Source: DATBDE01 sp036270095
GTDB taxonomy: Bacteria > Actinomycetota > Thermoleophilia > Solirubrobacterales > Solirubrobacteraceae
Length of the DNA: 20,355 nt
Direction of reading: 5' to 3'
Assembly: GCA_036270095.1 (NCBI GenBank)
Contig: DATBDE010000125.1
Span: 1 to 20,355 of the forward strand
Made by a program: the position numbers and the translations under genes. Under the pieces are notes generated by a model, which did no database searches, was not told the DNA's origin, and saw nothing but the letters and a program-made list of their open reading frames with translations. This document shows, in pieces, positions 6,684 through 14,048 of the stretch (positions are counted from its first letter, which is position 1; each line of letters starts with the position of its first letter).

Positions 6684-8834
6684 ATGGAGGTCGACCGCGC
6701 GAAGGTCGAGAAGTCGTTCGTGTTCGCGTGCGAGCACCACGCCGACCAGCGCCGCAAGTCGGGCGAGGACTTCATCGTCCACCCCGTCGGCGTGGCCAAG
6801 ATCTGCGCCGGCATGCGCCTCGACACCGAGACGCTGTGCGCGGCGCTGCTGCACGACACCGTCGAGGACACCACCGCGTCGCTGGACGAGGTGCGCGAGA
6901 ACTTCGGCGACGAGATCACCGGCCTGGTCGACGGCGTGACGAAGCTCACCGGGATCACGTTCTCCTCGCGCGACGAGGCGCAGGCCGAGAACTACCGCAA
7001 GATGATGGTCGCGATGGCCTCGGACATCCGGGTCATCCTCATCAAGCTCGCCGACCGCCTGCACAACATGCGCACGATCTCGGCGCTGCCCAAGCAGAAG
7101 CAGATCGAGAAGGCCAAGGAGACGCTGGACATCTACGGCCCGATCGCGCACCGGCTCGGCATCCACGCCATCAAGTGGGAGCTCGAGGACCTCGCCTTCG
7201 CGACGCTGCACCCGCGCAAGTACAAGGACATCAAGGGCCTCGTCAACCAGCAGCGCAACGAGCGCGAGCGCTACGTCACCAAGGCCGGCGAATACCTGCT
7301 CAAGGAGCTCGAGGCGCTGGGCATCGACGCCGAGATCGCCGGCCGGGCCAAGCACTTCTACTCGATCTACTCGAAGATGACCCGCAAGTCGCGGGAGTTC
7401 AACGAGATCTACGACCTCACGGCCATGCGCGTGATCGTGGACTCGGTCAAGGACTGCTACGGCGCCGTCGGCGTCATCCACTCGCTGTGGAAGCCGCTGC
7501 CCGGGCGCTTCAAGGACTTCGTGGCCATGCCCAAGTTCAACATGTACCAGTCGCTGCACACGACCGTGATCGGGCCCGAGGGGCGGCCGCTGGAGATCCA
7601 GATCCGTACCCGCGAGATGCACGACATGGCCGAGTACGGCGTCGCCGCGCACTGGCTCTACAAGGAGTCCGCGACGGCGGGCCAGCCCGACACCGAGTCC
7701 GACAAGCTGCGCTGGCTCAACCGGGTGCTGGACTGGCAGCAGGAGCTGTCGGACCCGCAGGAGTACATGGAGAACCTCAAGGTCGACCTGTTCGAGGACG
7801 AGGTCTTCGTGTTCACGCCCAAGGGCGAGGTCAAGTCGCTCGCCGCCGGGGCCACGCCGCTGGACTTCGCCTACGAGGTCCACACCGACGTCGGCCACCG
7901 CTGCGTCGGCGCCAAGGTGAACGGGAAGATCGTCCCGCTGCACTACCAGCTGAAGTCCGGCGACATCGTCGAGGTGCTGACCTCCAAGCGCGAGCGCGGC
8001 CCGTCGCGCGACTGGCTCGCCGTCGTGAAGACGACGCGGGCGCGCAACAAGATCAAGCAGTGGTTCAAGGCCGAGTCGCGCCGCGACACCGAGCACGCCG
8101 GTCGCGAGCTCCTGCAGGAGCACCTGCGCAAGCAGGGCCTGCCCGCGCAGAAGATCGTCGGCTCGACGCTGCTGGCCGACGTCATCCGCGAGATGGGGTT
8201 CCGCAAGGCCGACGACTTCTACATCGCCCTGGGCGGGGCGAAGATCTCGCCGAAGGTCGTCGTCAACAAGATCATGCAGCGGCTCAAGGCCGGCGACGCC
8301 GCCGACGGCGAGCCCACCGCCGCCGAGACGCTGCTGCAGGGCCGCGAGCGCCGGCGCCGCCGCCCCGAGGGTTCCTCGACCGACTTCGGCATCAAGGTGC
8401 AGGGCATCGACGACGTGATGCTCCGGCTGGCCAAGTGCTGCCGCCCGGTGCCGGGCGACCCGATCGTGGGCTACATCTCGCTGGGCCGCGGCATCACCAT
8501 CCACCGCGAGGACTGCCCCAACGCCGTCGCGCTGCGCAAGGACCCGGAGCGCTTCACGGCGGTGTCGTGGGACGCCGACGGCCAGAGCGCGTTCAAGGTC
8601 GAGCTCCACGTCGACGCCTGGGATCGCCACCGTCTGCTCGAGGATCTCTCGCGGGCCTTCTCCGAACAGGGCGTGAACATCATCGAGGCGCGCTGCCTGG
8701 TCAACGACCAGATGGTCCGGAACCGCTTCGTGCTCGAGGTCCCGGACACGCAGTCGCTCAACCAGACCGTCAACCGGCTGCGCAACATCGACTCGGTGTT
8801 CGACGCCTACCGGGTCACGCCCAGCGCCGGCTAG
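6684..8834 (+). CDS. rel: Bifunctional (p)ppGpp synthetase/hydrolase (RelA/SpoT, Rel)
   Basis: This enzyme makes and degrades the stringent-response alarmone (p)ppGpp. Counting from ATG 6684 (716 residues), it has an intact hydrolase HD domain (VHP His33, HD at 57-58, LADRLHN with Asp124). The synthetase domain (about 225-330) carries RFKD at 275-278, the RxKD pattern of bifunctional enzymes, and the motif NMYQSLHTT. Then come a TGS domain (about 373-434), a helical region, a zinc-finger-like segment with Cys585-Cys586 (KCCRP) and a later EDCPNA cysteine, and a C-terminal ACT domain (about 635-712). ATG 6684 is the first ordinary start in frame, but its ribosome-binding site is weak and conserved-looking coding sequence continues upstream. 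The stop codon overlaps the stop of the convergent lipid kinase. Confidence 0.93.
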   Translation: MEVDRAKVEKSFVFACEHHADQRRKSGEDFIVHPVGVAKICAGMRLDTETLCAALLHDTVEDTTASLDEVRENFGDEITGLVDGVTKLTGITFSSRDEAQAENYRKMMVAMASDIRVILIKLADRLHNMRTISALPKQKQIEKAKETLDIYGPIAHRLGIHAIKWELEDLAFATLHPRKYKDIKGLVNQQRNERERYVTKAGEYLLKELEALGIDAEIAGRAKHFYSIYSKMTRKSREFNEIYDLTAMRVIVDSVKDCYGAVGVIHSLWKPLPGRFKDFVAMPKFNMYQSLHTTVIGPEGRPLEIQIRTREMHDMAEYGVAAHWLYKESATAGQPDTESDKLRWLNRVLDWQQELSDPQEYMENLKVDLFEDEVFVFTPKGEVKSLAAGATPLDFAYEVHTDVGHRCVGAKVNGKIVPLHYQLKSGDIVEVLTSKRERGPSRDWLAVVKTTRARNKIKQWFKAESRRDTEHAGRELLQEHLRKQGLPAQKIVGSTLLADVIREMGFRKADDFYIALGGAKISPKVVVNKIMQRLKAGDAADGEPTAAETLLQGRERRRRRPEGSSTDFGIKVQGIDDVMLRLAKCCRPVPGDPIVGYISLGRGITIHREDCPNAVALRKDPERFTAVSWDADGQSAFKVELHVDAWDRHRLLEDLSRAFSEQGVNIIEARCLVNDQMVRNRFVLEVPDTQSLNQTVNRLRNIDSVFDAYRVTPSAG

Positions 8835-9808
8835 GCGACGACCAGCAGCGCGCCCGCAGCGATCCCGAACGTCGCTTCGGGGATGTCGCCGATGTAGTCG
8901 CCGTCGACCTGCAGCGGGATCGGACGGTCGTCGGACGAGCGGCACTCGAGCCACTCCACGCCGTCGAAGCCCGTGACCTGGCGGTGGTTGACGATGCGGG
9001 CGCGCTTGGACAGCGCGCGCCAGATCACCGTCGGCATGTCGATCGGGCTCGCGCGTCGCAGCACCGCGCCGGCCAGCGTGCCCGAGTCGAGCTCGGCGCC
9101 CTCGCCGATCTCAATCGGGCGCTTGTTGAAGTAGGTGTACGGGTGCGCGTTCTGGACGATGACGGTCACGCCCCGGACCGCCTCGCCGTCCCAGCGCACG
9201 TCGATCTGGGGCGGGTTGAGCAGGTAGCGGCGGTTGAAGATGTCCAGCGCCGCCCAGGTGAAATACCACTCGCCGAACTTCGCCTTGCGGTAGGGGTGGG
9301 CGTCGACGCGCTCGACCACGCTCGCGTCCAGGCCGAGCCCGGCGGAGAACAGGAAGTGGCGGTCGTTGACCAGTCCGAGGTCGACCGGTCGCGGGTGCCA
9401 GTCGTCGGCCAGGCGCAGGAGGTGCTCGGTGGCGTCGACGATCTCGTTCGGCACACCGAGCACGCGGCAGTAGACGTTGGTGGCGCCGCCGGGAAGCACG
9501 CCCAGCGGCGTCCGCGACCCGGCCAGGCCGTGCGCAGCTTCGTTGACGGTGCCGTCGCCGCCGAAGGCGACGACGATGTCGTAGCCCTCGTGCGCGGCCT
9601 CGCGGGAGAGCGCCGTGGCGTGGTCGCGGCTCTGGGTCTCGACCGCGTCGACCTGGTAGCGCCCGCGCAGGGCGTAGACGACCAGGTTCTTCAGCCGGTC
9701 CGACACCGTGGTCGCGTACGGGTTGACGATGATCAGCATGCGCTTGGAGGGCGCAGGCTGGGCAAGCAGGTCGCCGATGCGCTCGAGCTCGTCGAGGGGC
9801 GTGGCCAT
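8831..9808 (-). CDS. Diacylglycerol kinase-family lipid kinase (DagK/YegS/LCB5 type)
   Basis: This 325-residue protein has the catalytic-domain fold of diacylglycerol and sphingosine kinases. Visible are the N-terminal strand MLIIVNPYA (residues 24-32), the nucleotide-binding GGDGTVNE (83-90) and LGVLPGGATNVYCR (102-115), which replaces the more usual PLGTANDFAR. The C-terminal part (QVDGDYIGDIPEATF) matches the family's second beta-sandwich domain. It probably phosphorylates a membrane lipid; the substrate cannot be told from sequence. The stop overlaps the rel stop by three bases on the opposite strand. The start ATG at 9808 is preceded by TAGGCC, 6 bases away. It is divergent from the glycosyltransferase. 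Confidence 0.88.
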   Translation of the reverse strand: MATPLDELERIGDLLAQPAPSKRMLIIVNPYATTVSDRLKNLVVYALRGRYQVDAVETQSRDHATALSREAAHEGYDIVVAFGGDGTVNEAAHGLAGSRTPLGVLPGGATNVYCRVLGVPNEIVDATEHLLRLADDWHPRPVDLGLVNDRHFLFSAGLGLDASVVERVDAHPYRKAKFGEWYFTWAALDIFNRRYLLNPPQIDVRWDGEAVRGVTVIVQNAHPYTYFNKRPIEIGEGAELDSGTLAGAVLRRASPIDMPTVIWRALSKRARIVNHRQVTGFDGVEWLECRSSDDRPIPLQVDGDYIGDIPEATFGIAAGALLVVA

Positions 9809-9814
9809 CGAGCG

Positions 9815-9820
9815 GGCCTA
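9815..9820 (-). promoter_or_regulatory. Putative -10 box (TAGGCC) for the lipid kinase
   Basis: The box reads TAGGCC on the minus strand, 6 bases before the ATG, with no Shine-Dalgarno. It lacks the usual final T, so confidence is limited. Confidence 0.35.
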
Positions 9821-9859
9821 ACACCGCCGGACGCGGGGTGTTACTGGGCCCGCCGCGGA

Positions 9860-9865
9860 TACGGT
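9860..9865 (+). promoter_or_regulatory. Putative -10 box (TACGGT) for the glycosyltransferase
   Basis: TACGGT lies 8 bases before the GTG at 9874, with no ribosome-binding site. It supports that GTG over the in-frame GTG at 9838. Confidence 0.4.
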
Positions 9866-9873
9866 GCACGCCC

Positions 9874-10806
9874 GTGCCCGCCGTCACCGTGGTCATCCCG
9901 GCGCGCGACGCCGCCGCCACGCTGGGGCGCGCACTGGCCGGCGTGGTCGCCCAGGACGTCGCCCACGAGCTCATCGTCGTCGACGACGGCTCGAGCGACG
10001 CCACGCCCGCGCTCGCGCGCGAGCACGGCGCGCGCGTGCTCGCCGGCGCTGGAGCCGGGCCCGCGGCCGCCCGCAACCTGGGGGCGGCTGAGGCCGGCAC
10101 CGACGCCCTCGCGTTCCTCGACGCCGACTGCTTCCCGACGCCGGGCTGGCTGCGCGCCGGTCTGGACGCGCTCGTGCGGGCCGACCTCGTCCAGGGCGCC
10201 GTCCGCGCCGACCCCGACGCCGAGCGTGGGCCGTTTGACCGCACCCTGTGGGTCTCCGACGCCTGGGGCCTGTTCGAGTCGGCCAACCTGTTCGTCGCCC
10301 GCGCGACCTTCGCGCGCCTGGGCGGGTTCGAGGGTTGGCTCGGCCAGGCCACGGCCAAGGAGCTGGCCGAGGACACGTGGCTGGGCTGGCGCGCCCGCCG
10401 GGCGGGGCTGCACACCGCCTTCGCGCCCGATGCCCTGGTGCACCACGCGGTGTTCCCGCGCGACGCCCGCGGCTATGTGGCCGAGCGCGCGCGCCTGCGC
10501 TTCTTCCCGGCGCTGGCCGGGCGCGTGCCCGAGCTGCGCGAGGGCTTCTTCTTCGCGCGCACCTTCCTGAACCGGCGGTCGGCGGCGTTCGACCTCGCGC
10601 TGACCGGCACGGTCGCGGCCGTGGCGGCGCGCCGCCCGGCCCCGCTCCTGGCGGCCGCGCCCTACGCCGCCCTTGCCGTGGCCGACGCCCGGCGGTGGGG
10701 CAAGCGGGCGCTGCCGCGGGTGCTGGCCGCCGGCGTCGCCGCCGACGCCGTCGGCGCCGGCGCGTTGGCCTGGGGCAGCGCCCGCGCCCGGTCGGTCCTG
10801 CTCTAG
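9874..10806 (+). CDS. Family 2 glycosyltransferase (GT-A fold), membrane-associated
   Basis: The 310-residue product begins directly with the first strand of a GT-A fold (VPAVTVVIPARDAAATL) at GTG 9874. It has the nucleotide-sugar binding ELIVVDDGSSDAT (residues 32-44), the metal-binding DAD (83-85 in FLDADCFP), and the acceptor-side EDTWLGWRARRAG (166-178), whose acidic pair is the likely catalytic base region. After about residue 235 the chain becomes Ala-rich and hydrophobic, with likely membrane-associated helices. It transfers a sugar from a nucleotide donor to an unknown acceptor. It is flanked by a lipid kinase and CorA on the opposite strand, so there is no operon to suggest a pathway. 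Confidence 0.85.
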   Translation: MPAVTVVIPARDAAATLGRALAGVVAQDVAHELIVVDDGSSDATPALAREHGARVLAGAGAGPAAARNLGAAEAGTDALAFLDADCFPTPGWLRAGLDALVRADLVQGAVRADPDAERGPFDRTLWVSDAWGLFESANLFVARATFARLGGFEGWLGQATAKELAEDTWLGWRARRAGLHTAFAPDALVHHAVFPRDARGYVAERARLRFFPALAGRVPELREGFFFARTFLNRRSAAFDLALTGTVAAVAARRPAPLLAAAPYAALAVADARRWGKRALPRVLAAGVAADAVGAGALAWGSARARSVLL

Positions 10807-10810
10807 GGGG

Positions 10811-11809
10811 CTACAGGAAGCGGCGCCAGCGGAAGAAGGCCAGCATGCCGACGAGCAGGACCAGCATCACGCCGATGATCACGAAGAAGCCCTCGGTCTG
10901 GCCCTCGCCGGGCACCCGCACGTTCATGCCCCAGATCGAGGCGATCAGCGTGAGCGGGAGGACGACGACCGAGATCGCGGTCAGGATCCGCACGGTGTCG
11001 TTGACGCGGTGCGAGATGACCGACTCGTTCGTTTCCTCGAGGCCCTGCACGACCTCCTTGTAGTTCTCGAGCATGTCCCACACCCGCTCGGAGGCGTCGA
11101 CGATGTCGTCGAAGTAGACGTCGAGAGTCTCGGAGAAGTACTTCTGCTTGGTCTTCTCGAGGTCGCGCAGCGAGGTGCGCTGCGGGCGGACGATCTTGCG
11201 GAAGTTGATGATCTCCTGCTTGGCGTTGGACAAATCTCGGACGATCTCCTCGGAGCGGCCCTCGAAGATGTCCTCCTCGAGGCGCTCGAGCTTGTTGCCC
11301 ATCTTCCGCAGCATCGGGAACGACGCGTCCACGCAGTCGTCGACCACCTTGTAGAGCAGGTAGCCGGGGCCGCGCGAGAACAGCTGCCGACGCACGTCCT
11401 CGCGCGTGCGGCAGCGCTCGAACAGGTACTCGAGCGGGTCCAGCGGCTCGTTGGGCAGCGTGATCAGGTAGTCGGGCCCGACGAAGATGTCGACCTCGGC
11501 CGCGTTGAGCCGCTGCACGCGCTTGTCGAAGCGCGCGAAGTGGAGCACGATGAACAGGTAGTCGTCGTACTCGTCGATCTTCGGCCGCTGGTTGCGCGAG
11601 AAGACGTCCTCGTAGTCCAGCGGGTGGAAGTCGAAATGCTCCTCGAGCCAAGCGCGGTCGATCGGCCGCGGGCGCTCGATGTTGATCCAGCGGAGGCCCT
11701 CGGCCTCGATGATCTCGACGTTCGGGGTCTCAGGCGCCGGCGGGGCAGCTGCGACATCCCCGCGCGTACGGGTCCAGCGGCGGAGCCTGGGCTTCGGCAC
11801 GTTGGGCAT
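10811..11809 (-). CDS. corA: CorA-family magnesium/cobalt transport protein
   Basis: This divalent-cation channel has 332 residues. A long soluble N-terminal domain (alpha/beta followed by long helices, about residues 30-265) is followed by two membrane helices (about 270-290 and 307-325). Between them is the GMN selectivity motif (IWGMNV, residues 294-296), with Trp where many CorA proteins have Tyr. The short basic tail FRWRRFL faces the cytoplasm. The length matches the family. No Shine-Dalgarno precedes the ATG at 11809; a TAAACT sequence at 11853-11858 on the minus strand may be the -10 box, giving a leader of about 40 bases. It is divergent from the riboswitch-controlled operon. CorA usually moves Mg2+; Co2+ or Zn2+ transport by relatives means the ion is not certain. 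Confidence 0.93.
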   Translation of the reverse strand: MPNVPKPRLRRWTRTRGDVAAAPPAPETPNVEIIEAEGLRWINIERPRPIDRAWLEEHFDFHPLDYEDVFSRNQRPKIDEYDDYLFIVLHFARFDKRVQRLNAAEVDIFVGPDYLITLPNEPLDPLEYLFERCRTREDVRRQLFSRGPGYLLYKVVDDCVDASFPMLRKMGNKLERLEEDIFEGRSEEIVRDLSNAKQEIINFRKIVRPQRTSLRDLEKTKQKYFSETLDVYFDDIVDASERVWDMLENYKEVVQGLEETNESVISHRVNDTVRILTAISVVVLPLTLIASIWGMNVRVPGEGQTEGFFVIIGVMLVLLVGMLAFFRWRRFL

Positions 11810-11888
11810 GGGGACTTCGGGGCTCGTCGCTTCGCATGGGAACCGAGACCGAAGTTTACCTTCGACGGCTGGTGGTAATCTCCCACGC

Positions 11889-11894
11889 TACATA
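11889..11894 (+). promoter_or_regulatory. Putative -10 box (TACATA) of the riboswitch operon
   Basis: TACATA ends 6 bases before helix P1 of the riboswitch begins (11901), so the transcript would start just at the aptamer. No good -35 element is seen at 17 bases. Confidence 0.4.
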
Positions 11895-11900
11895 GCTGGA

Positions 11901-11986
11901 CGCATCCAGAGGGGTGGAGGGACTGGCCCTATGAAACCCCGGCAACCCCCCCGCAAGGGGAAAGGTGCCAATTCCTGTGAGATGTG
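11901..11986 (+). promoter_or_regulatory. SAM riboswitch aptamer (SAM-I/SAM-IV clan)
   Basis: The conserved SAM-clan core is plain to see: GGTGGAGGGACTGGCCC, TGAAACCCCGGCAACC and GGTGCCAATTCC. The helices can be drawn by eye. P1 pairs 11901-11906 (CGCATC) with 11981-11986 (GATGTG). P2 pairs GGGGT 11911-11915 with ACCCC 11936-11940 and AGGG 11918-11921 with CCCT 11927-11930. P3 pairs CCCC 11949-11952 with GGGG 11957-11960 under a GCAA tetraloop. A pseudoknot joins TGGC 11924-11927 to GCCA 11967-11970. Only five bases separate AATTCC from P1, so the usual P4 hairpin of SAM-I is missing, which points to a SAM-IV or SAM-I/IV variant. The ligand is S-adenosylmethionine by family. Confidence 0.92.
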
Positions 11987-12029
11987 GCCGAGGAACACCA
12001 GAAGCCTCCGCCACACCAGCGGAGGTTTT
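11984..12029 (+). terminator. Riboswitch expression platform: SD-sequestering hairpin/terminator and alternative helix
   Basis: CCTCCGC (12005-12011) pairs perfectly with GCGGAGG (12019-12025) and is followed by TTTT. The 3' arm contains GGAGG, the Shine-Dalgarno of the ATG at 12033 (7-base spacing), so this hairpin would hide the ribosome site and may also terminate transcription. An alternative helix pairs GTGGCCGAGG (11984-11993) with CCTCCGCCAC (12005-12014) with one mismatch. It uses the same CCTCC and competes with P1, whose 3' strand includes bases 11984-11986. With SAM bound, P1 should win and the gene be off. Confidence 0.75.
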
Positions 12030-12032
12030 CCT

Positions 12033-13274
12033 ATGGCAATCGAATCGTTGCGGTGCAAGGAGTGCAGGACCGAGTACCCGCTCGACGCCCGGTACGTCTG
12101 CGAGCAGTGCTTCGGGCCGCTCGAGGTGGCCTACGACTACAGCGACCTCGACGTCGCCGAGGTGCGGCGCAAGATCCAGGCCGGCCCGCGCTCGATCTGG
12201 CGCTACAGCGACTTCCTGCCCTTCGTCTCGGCGCCCCGCGGCTCGCTCACGACGGGCACGACCCCGCTCGTGCGCGCCGACCGGCTAGCCCAGCATCTGG
12301 GGCTGGGCGAGCTCTACATCAAGAACGACGCCGCCAACCCGACCCACTCGTTCAAGGACCGCGTGGTCTCGGTGGCGCTGGCCAAGGCGATCGAGCTCGG
12401 CTTCGAGGTCGTGGCCTGCGCCTCGACCGGCAACCTCGCCAACGCGGTGGCGGCCCACGCCGCGCACGCGGGCCTGGAGTCCTATGTGTTCATTCCCGCC
12501 AACCTCGAGGAGCAGAAGGTCCTCGCGACCGGCATCTATGGGACCAACCTGGTGGCGGTCAACGGCAACTACGACGACGTCAACCGCCTCTGCACCGAGA
12601 TCTCGGGCGAGCACGACTGGGCCTTCGTCAACGTCAACTTGCGGCCCTACTACGCCGAGGGATCCAAGACGCTGGCCTACGAGATCGCCGAGCAGCTCGC
12701 GTTCACGCTGCCCGACCGCGTCGTGGCGCCGATCGCCTCGGGGTCGCTCTTCACGAAGATCGGCCGCGGCTTCGCCGAGTGGCTCGAGCTCGGGCTGCTG
12801 AACGGCGACCTGCCGACGTTCAACGGCGCACAGGCGCAGGGCTGCTCGCCGGTGGCGCAGGCCTACGCGGACGGGCGCGACGTCTGCAAGCCCGTGCGCC
12901 CGGACACCATCGCCAAGTCGCTGGCCATCGGCAACCCGGCCGACGGGCCCTACGCGCTCGACCTCGCCCGCAGCACCGGCGGCGGCGTCGACGCGGTGAC
13001 CGACGATGAGATCCGCGCGGGCGTGCGCCTGCTCGCCCAGACCACCGGCATCTTCACCGAGACCGCCGGCGGCGTCACCATCGCGACCCTGCGCAAGCTG
13101 GCCGGACGCGGCGACATCGGCGCCGACGAGCGCGTGGTGGCCGTGATCACCGGCGAGGGGCTGAAGACGCTGGACGTGGCCCGCGACACGTTCGAGCGCT
13201 GGGAGATCGAGCCCTCGCTGGACGACTTCGAGTCCGAGCGAGCGGATAGGGTTCCCGCCGGAGCCGCGAGGTAG
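12033..13274 (+). CDS. metM: Threonine-synthase-like PLP enzyme, probable MetM-type homocysteine synthase
   Basis: This 413-residue enzyme is of the threonine synthase family (fold-type II PLP). It starts with a zinc ribbon (Cys8, Cys11, Cys23, Cys26), followed by NPTHSFKDR with the PLP lysine at 108, the substrate loop STGN (131-134) and a phosphate-binding-type APIASGSLFTKIG near 235. By homology alone it would be ThrC, making threonine from O-phosphohomoserine. Two facts argue for MetM instead: a SAM riboswitch controls it, and the next gene, with zero spacing, is a sulfur-carrier protein. MetM, described in Streptomyces, uses the same substrate but takes sulfur from a thiocarboxylated carrier to make homocysteine. 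The function call is inference; the family call is firm. The start ATG follows GGAGG 12021-12025. Confidence 0.85.
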   Translation: MAIESLRCKECRTEYPLDARYVCEQCFGPLEVAYDYSDLDVAEVRRKIQAGPRSIWRYSDFLPFVSAPRGSLTTGTTPLVRADRLAQHLGLGELYIKNDAANPTHSFKDRVVSVALAKAIELGFEVVACASTGNLANAVAAHAAHAGLESYVFIPANLEEQKVLATGIYGTNLVAVNGNYDDVNRLCTEISGEHDWAFVNVNLRPYYAEGSKTLAYEIAEQLAFTLPDRVVAPIASGSLFTKIGRGFAEWLELGLLNGDLPTFNGAQAQGCSPVAQAYADGRDVCKPVRPDTIAKSLAIGNPADGPYALDLARSTGGGVDAVTDDEIRAGVRLLAQTTGIFTETAGGVTIATLRKLAGRGDIGADERVVAVITGEGLKTLDVARDTFERWEIEPSLDDFESERADRVPAGAAR

Positions 13275-13547
13275 ATGGCAGTCACGGTCAAGATCCCCAC
13301 TCAGCTTCGGGCCGTCACCGACGGCGAGGCCGAGACCGAGGTCGATGGCGGCACCGTCGGCGAGGTACTCGACGCGCTGTTCGACCGCTACGGCGACCTG
13401 CGCGACCGCATCTGCGAGGACGGCGAGCTGCGCCGCTTCGTGAACGTCTACGTCAGCGGCGAGGACATCCGCTTCGGCGACGGGCTCGAGACCGAGGTCG
13501 CCGAGGGCTCCGAGGTCACGATCCTGCCCGCCGTCGCCGGCGGCTGA
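13275..13547 (+). CDS. metO: Ubiquitin-like sulfur-carrier protein (MoaD/ThiS/CysO family), probable MetO
   Basis: This 90-residue protein has a beta-grasp fold and ends exactly in Gly-Gly (ILPAVAGG), the form needed for C-terminal adenylation and thiocarboxylation without trimming. The ATG follows the stop of the upstream gene with no gap, and GAGGT at 13268-13272 is a reasonable ribosome site, so the two are co-translated and share the SAM riboswitch. Relatives serve molybdopterin (MoaD), thiamine (ThiS), cysteine (CysO, with a CysM partner and a JAMM protease) and homocysteine (MetO) synthesis. No moaE, thiG, cysM or JAMM gene is adjacent, and the partner is a threonine-synthase homologue, so MetO is the best fit. 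The activating MoeB/MoeZ-like enzyme must lie elsewhere. Confidence 0.85.
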   Translation: MAVTVKIPTQLRAVTDGEAETEVDGGTVGEVLDALFDRYGDLRDRICEDGELRRFVNVYVSGEDIRFGDGLETEVAEGSEVTILPAVAGG

Positions 13548-13594
13548 GACCGGGACGAGACCGGCGTGACATTGCCGCCCCGCGCCGGCGGGCG

Positions 13595-13600
13595 TAGGGT
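13595..13600 (+). promoter_or_regulatory. Putative -10 box (TAGGGT)
   Basis: TAGGGT lies 7 bases before the ATG at 13608, with no ribosome-binding site. It decides that start over the in-frame GTG at 13566. Confidence 0.5.
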
Positions 13601-13607
13601 CGCGGTC

Positions 13608-14048
13608 ATGTTCGGACTGTTCGGGCGGTCCAAGCAGGACATCCTCGACGAGGGCCGCCAGGCCATGGCCACGCTGCGCCAGGTCTCGGACACCGGTACC
13701 CGGATCAACGGCAAGCCGCGGCTCGAGCTCACGCTCGACGTCGCGCCGATGGGCGCACCCACGTTCACCAGCGAGAAGAAGCTCACGGTCGCCGACGACG
13801 CCTGGCCGCACGTGGGCCAACAGATCCCGGTGCGCTACCTGCCGGAGGCCCAGGACCGCTGCGAGATCGACGAGCGCGCGCTGGAGATGACCCGGTCGCA
13901 GATCGTGACCGCGAAGGGGACCATGCCTGCGGCGCCCCCGCCGCCTCCGCCCACGGCGCCGCCGGTGCCCGACCCGATGCAGGCGTCCGAGCCCGACATC
14001 AGCGGCCTACCGGGGCGATCCAGGAGGCGATGGCCCAGGGCAACGTGA
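13608..14048 (+). CDS. N-terminal part of a SHOCT-domain protein, apparently frameshifted
   Basis: From ATG 13608 (MFGLFGRSKQDILDEG) the frame encodes about 110 residues of a small soluble domain (alpha helix, then beta strands such as PRLELTLDVAPMG and IPVRYLPEA), then a Pro-rich linker. Its last residues (after about base 14005) turn into a basic sequence with arginine clusters that looks out of frame. Reading one base differently near 14006-14010 joins it smoothly to the next frame as TGAIQEAMAQGN. I take this and the following entry as one gene with a one-base deletion. The N-terminal domain resembles actinobacterial proteins of unknown function that end in a SHOCT motif. The real stop would be 14326. 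Confidence 0.6.
   Translation: MFGLFGRSKQDILDEGRQAMATLRQVSDTGTRINGKPRLELTLDVAPMGAPTFTSEKKLTVADDAWPHVGQQIPVRYLPEAQDRCEIDERALEMTRSQIVTAKGTMPAAPPPPPPTAPPVPDPMQASEPDISGLPGRSRRRWPRAT

Noticed and set aside
6408..8954. Very long open frames opposite and overlapping rel (minus strand to 8954, plus strand 6728-10570)
   Set aside because: Their composition is Arg/Ala/Gly/His-rich without motifs, and they mirror the codon structure of rel and its neighbours.
12285..13820. A minus-strand open frame of about 511 residues opposite the metM/metO genes
   Set aside because: It is a low-complexity shadow. The plus strand has clear PLP-enzyme and sulfur-carrier motifs over the same bases.
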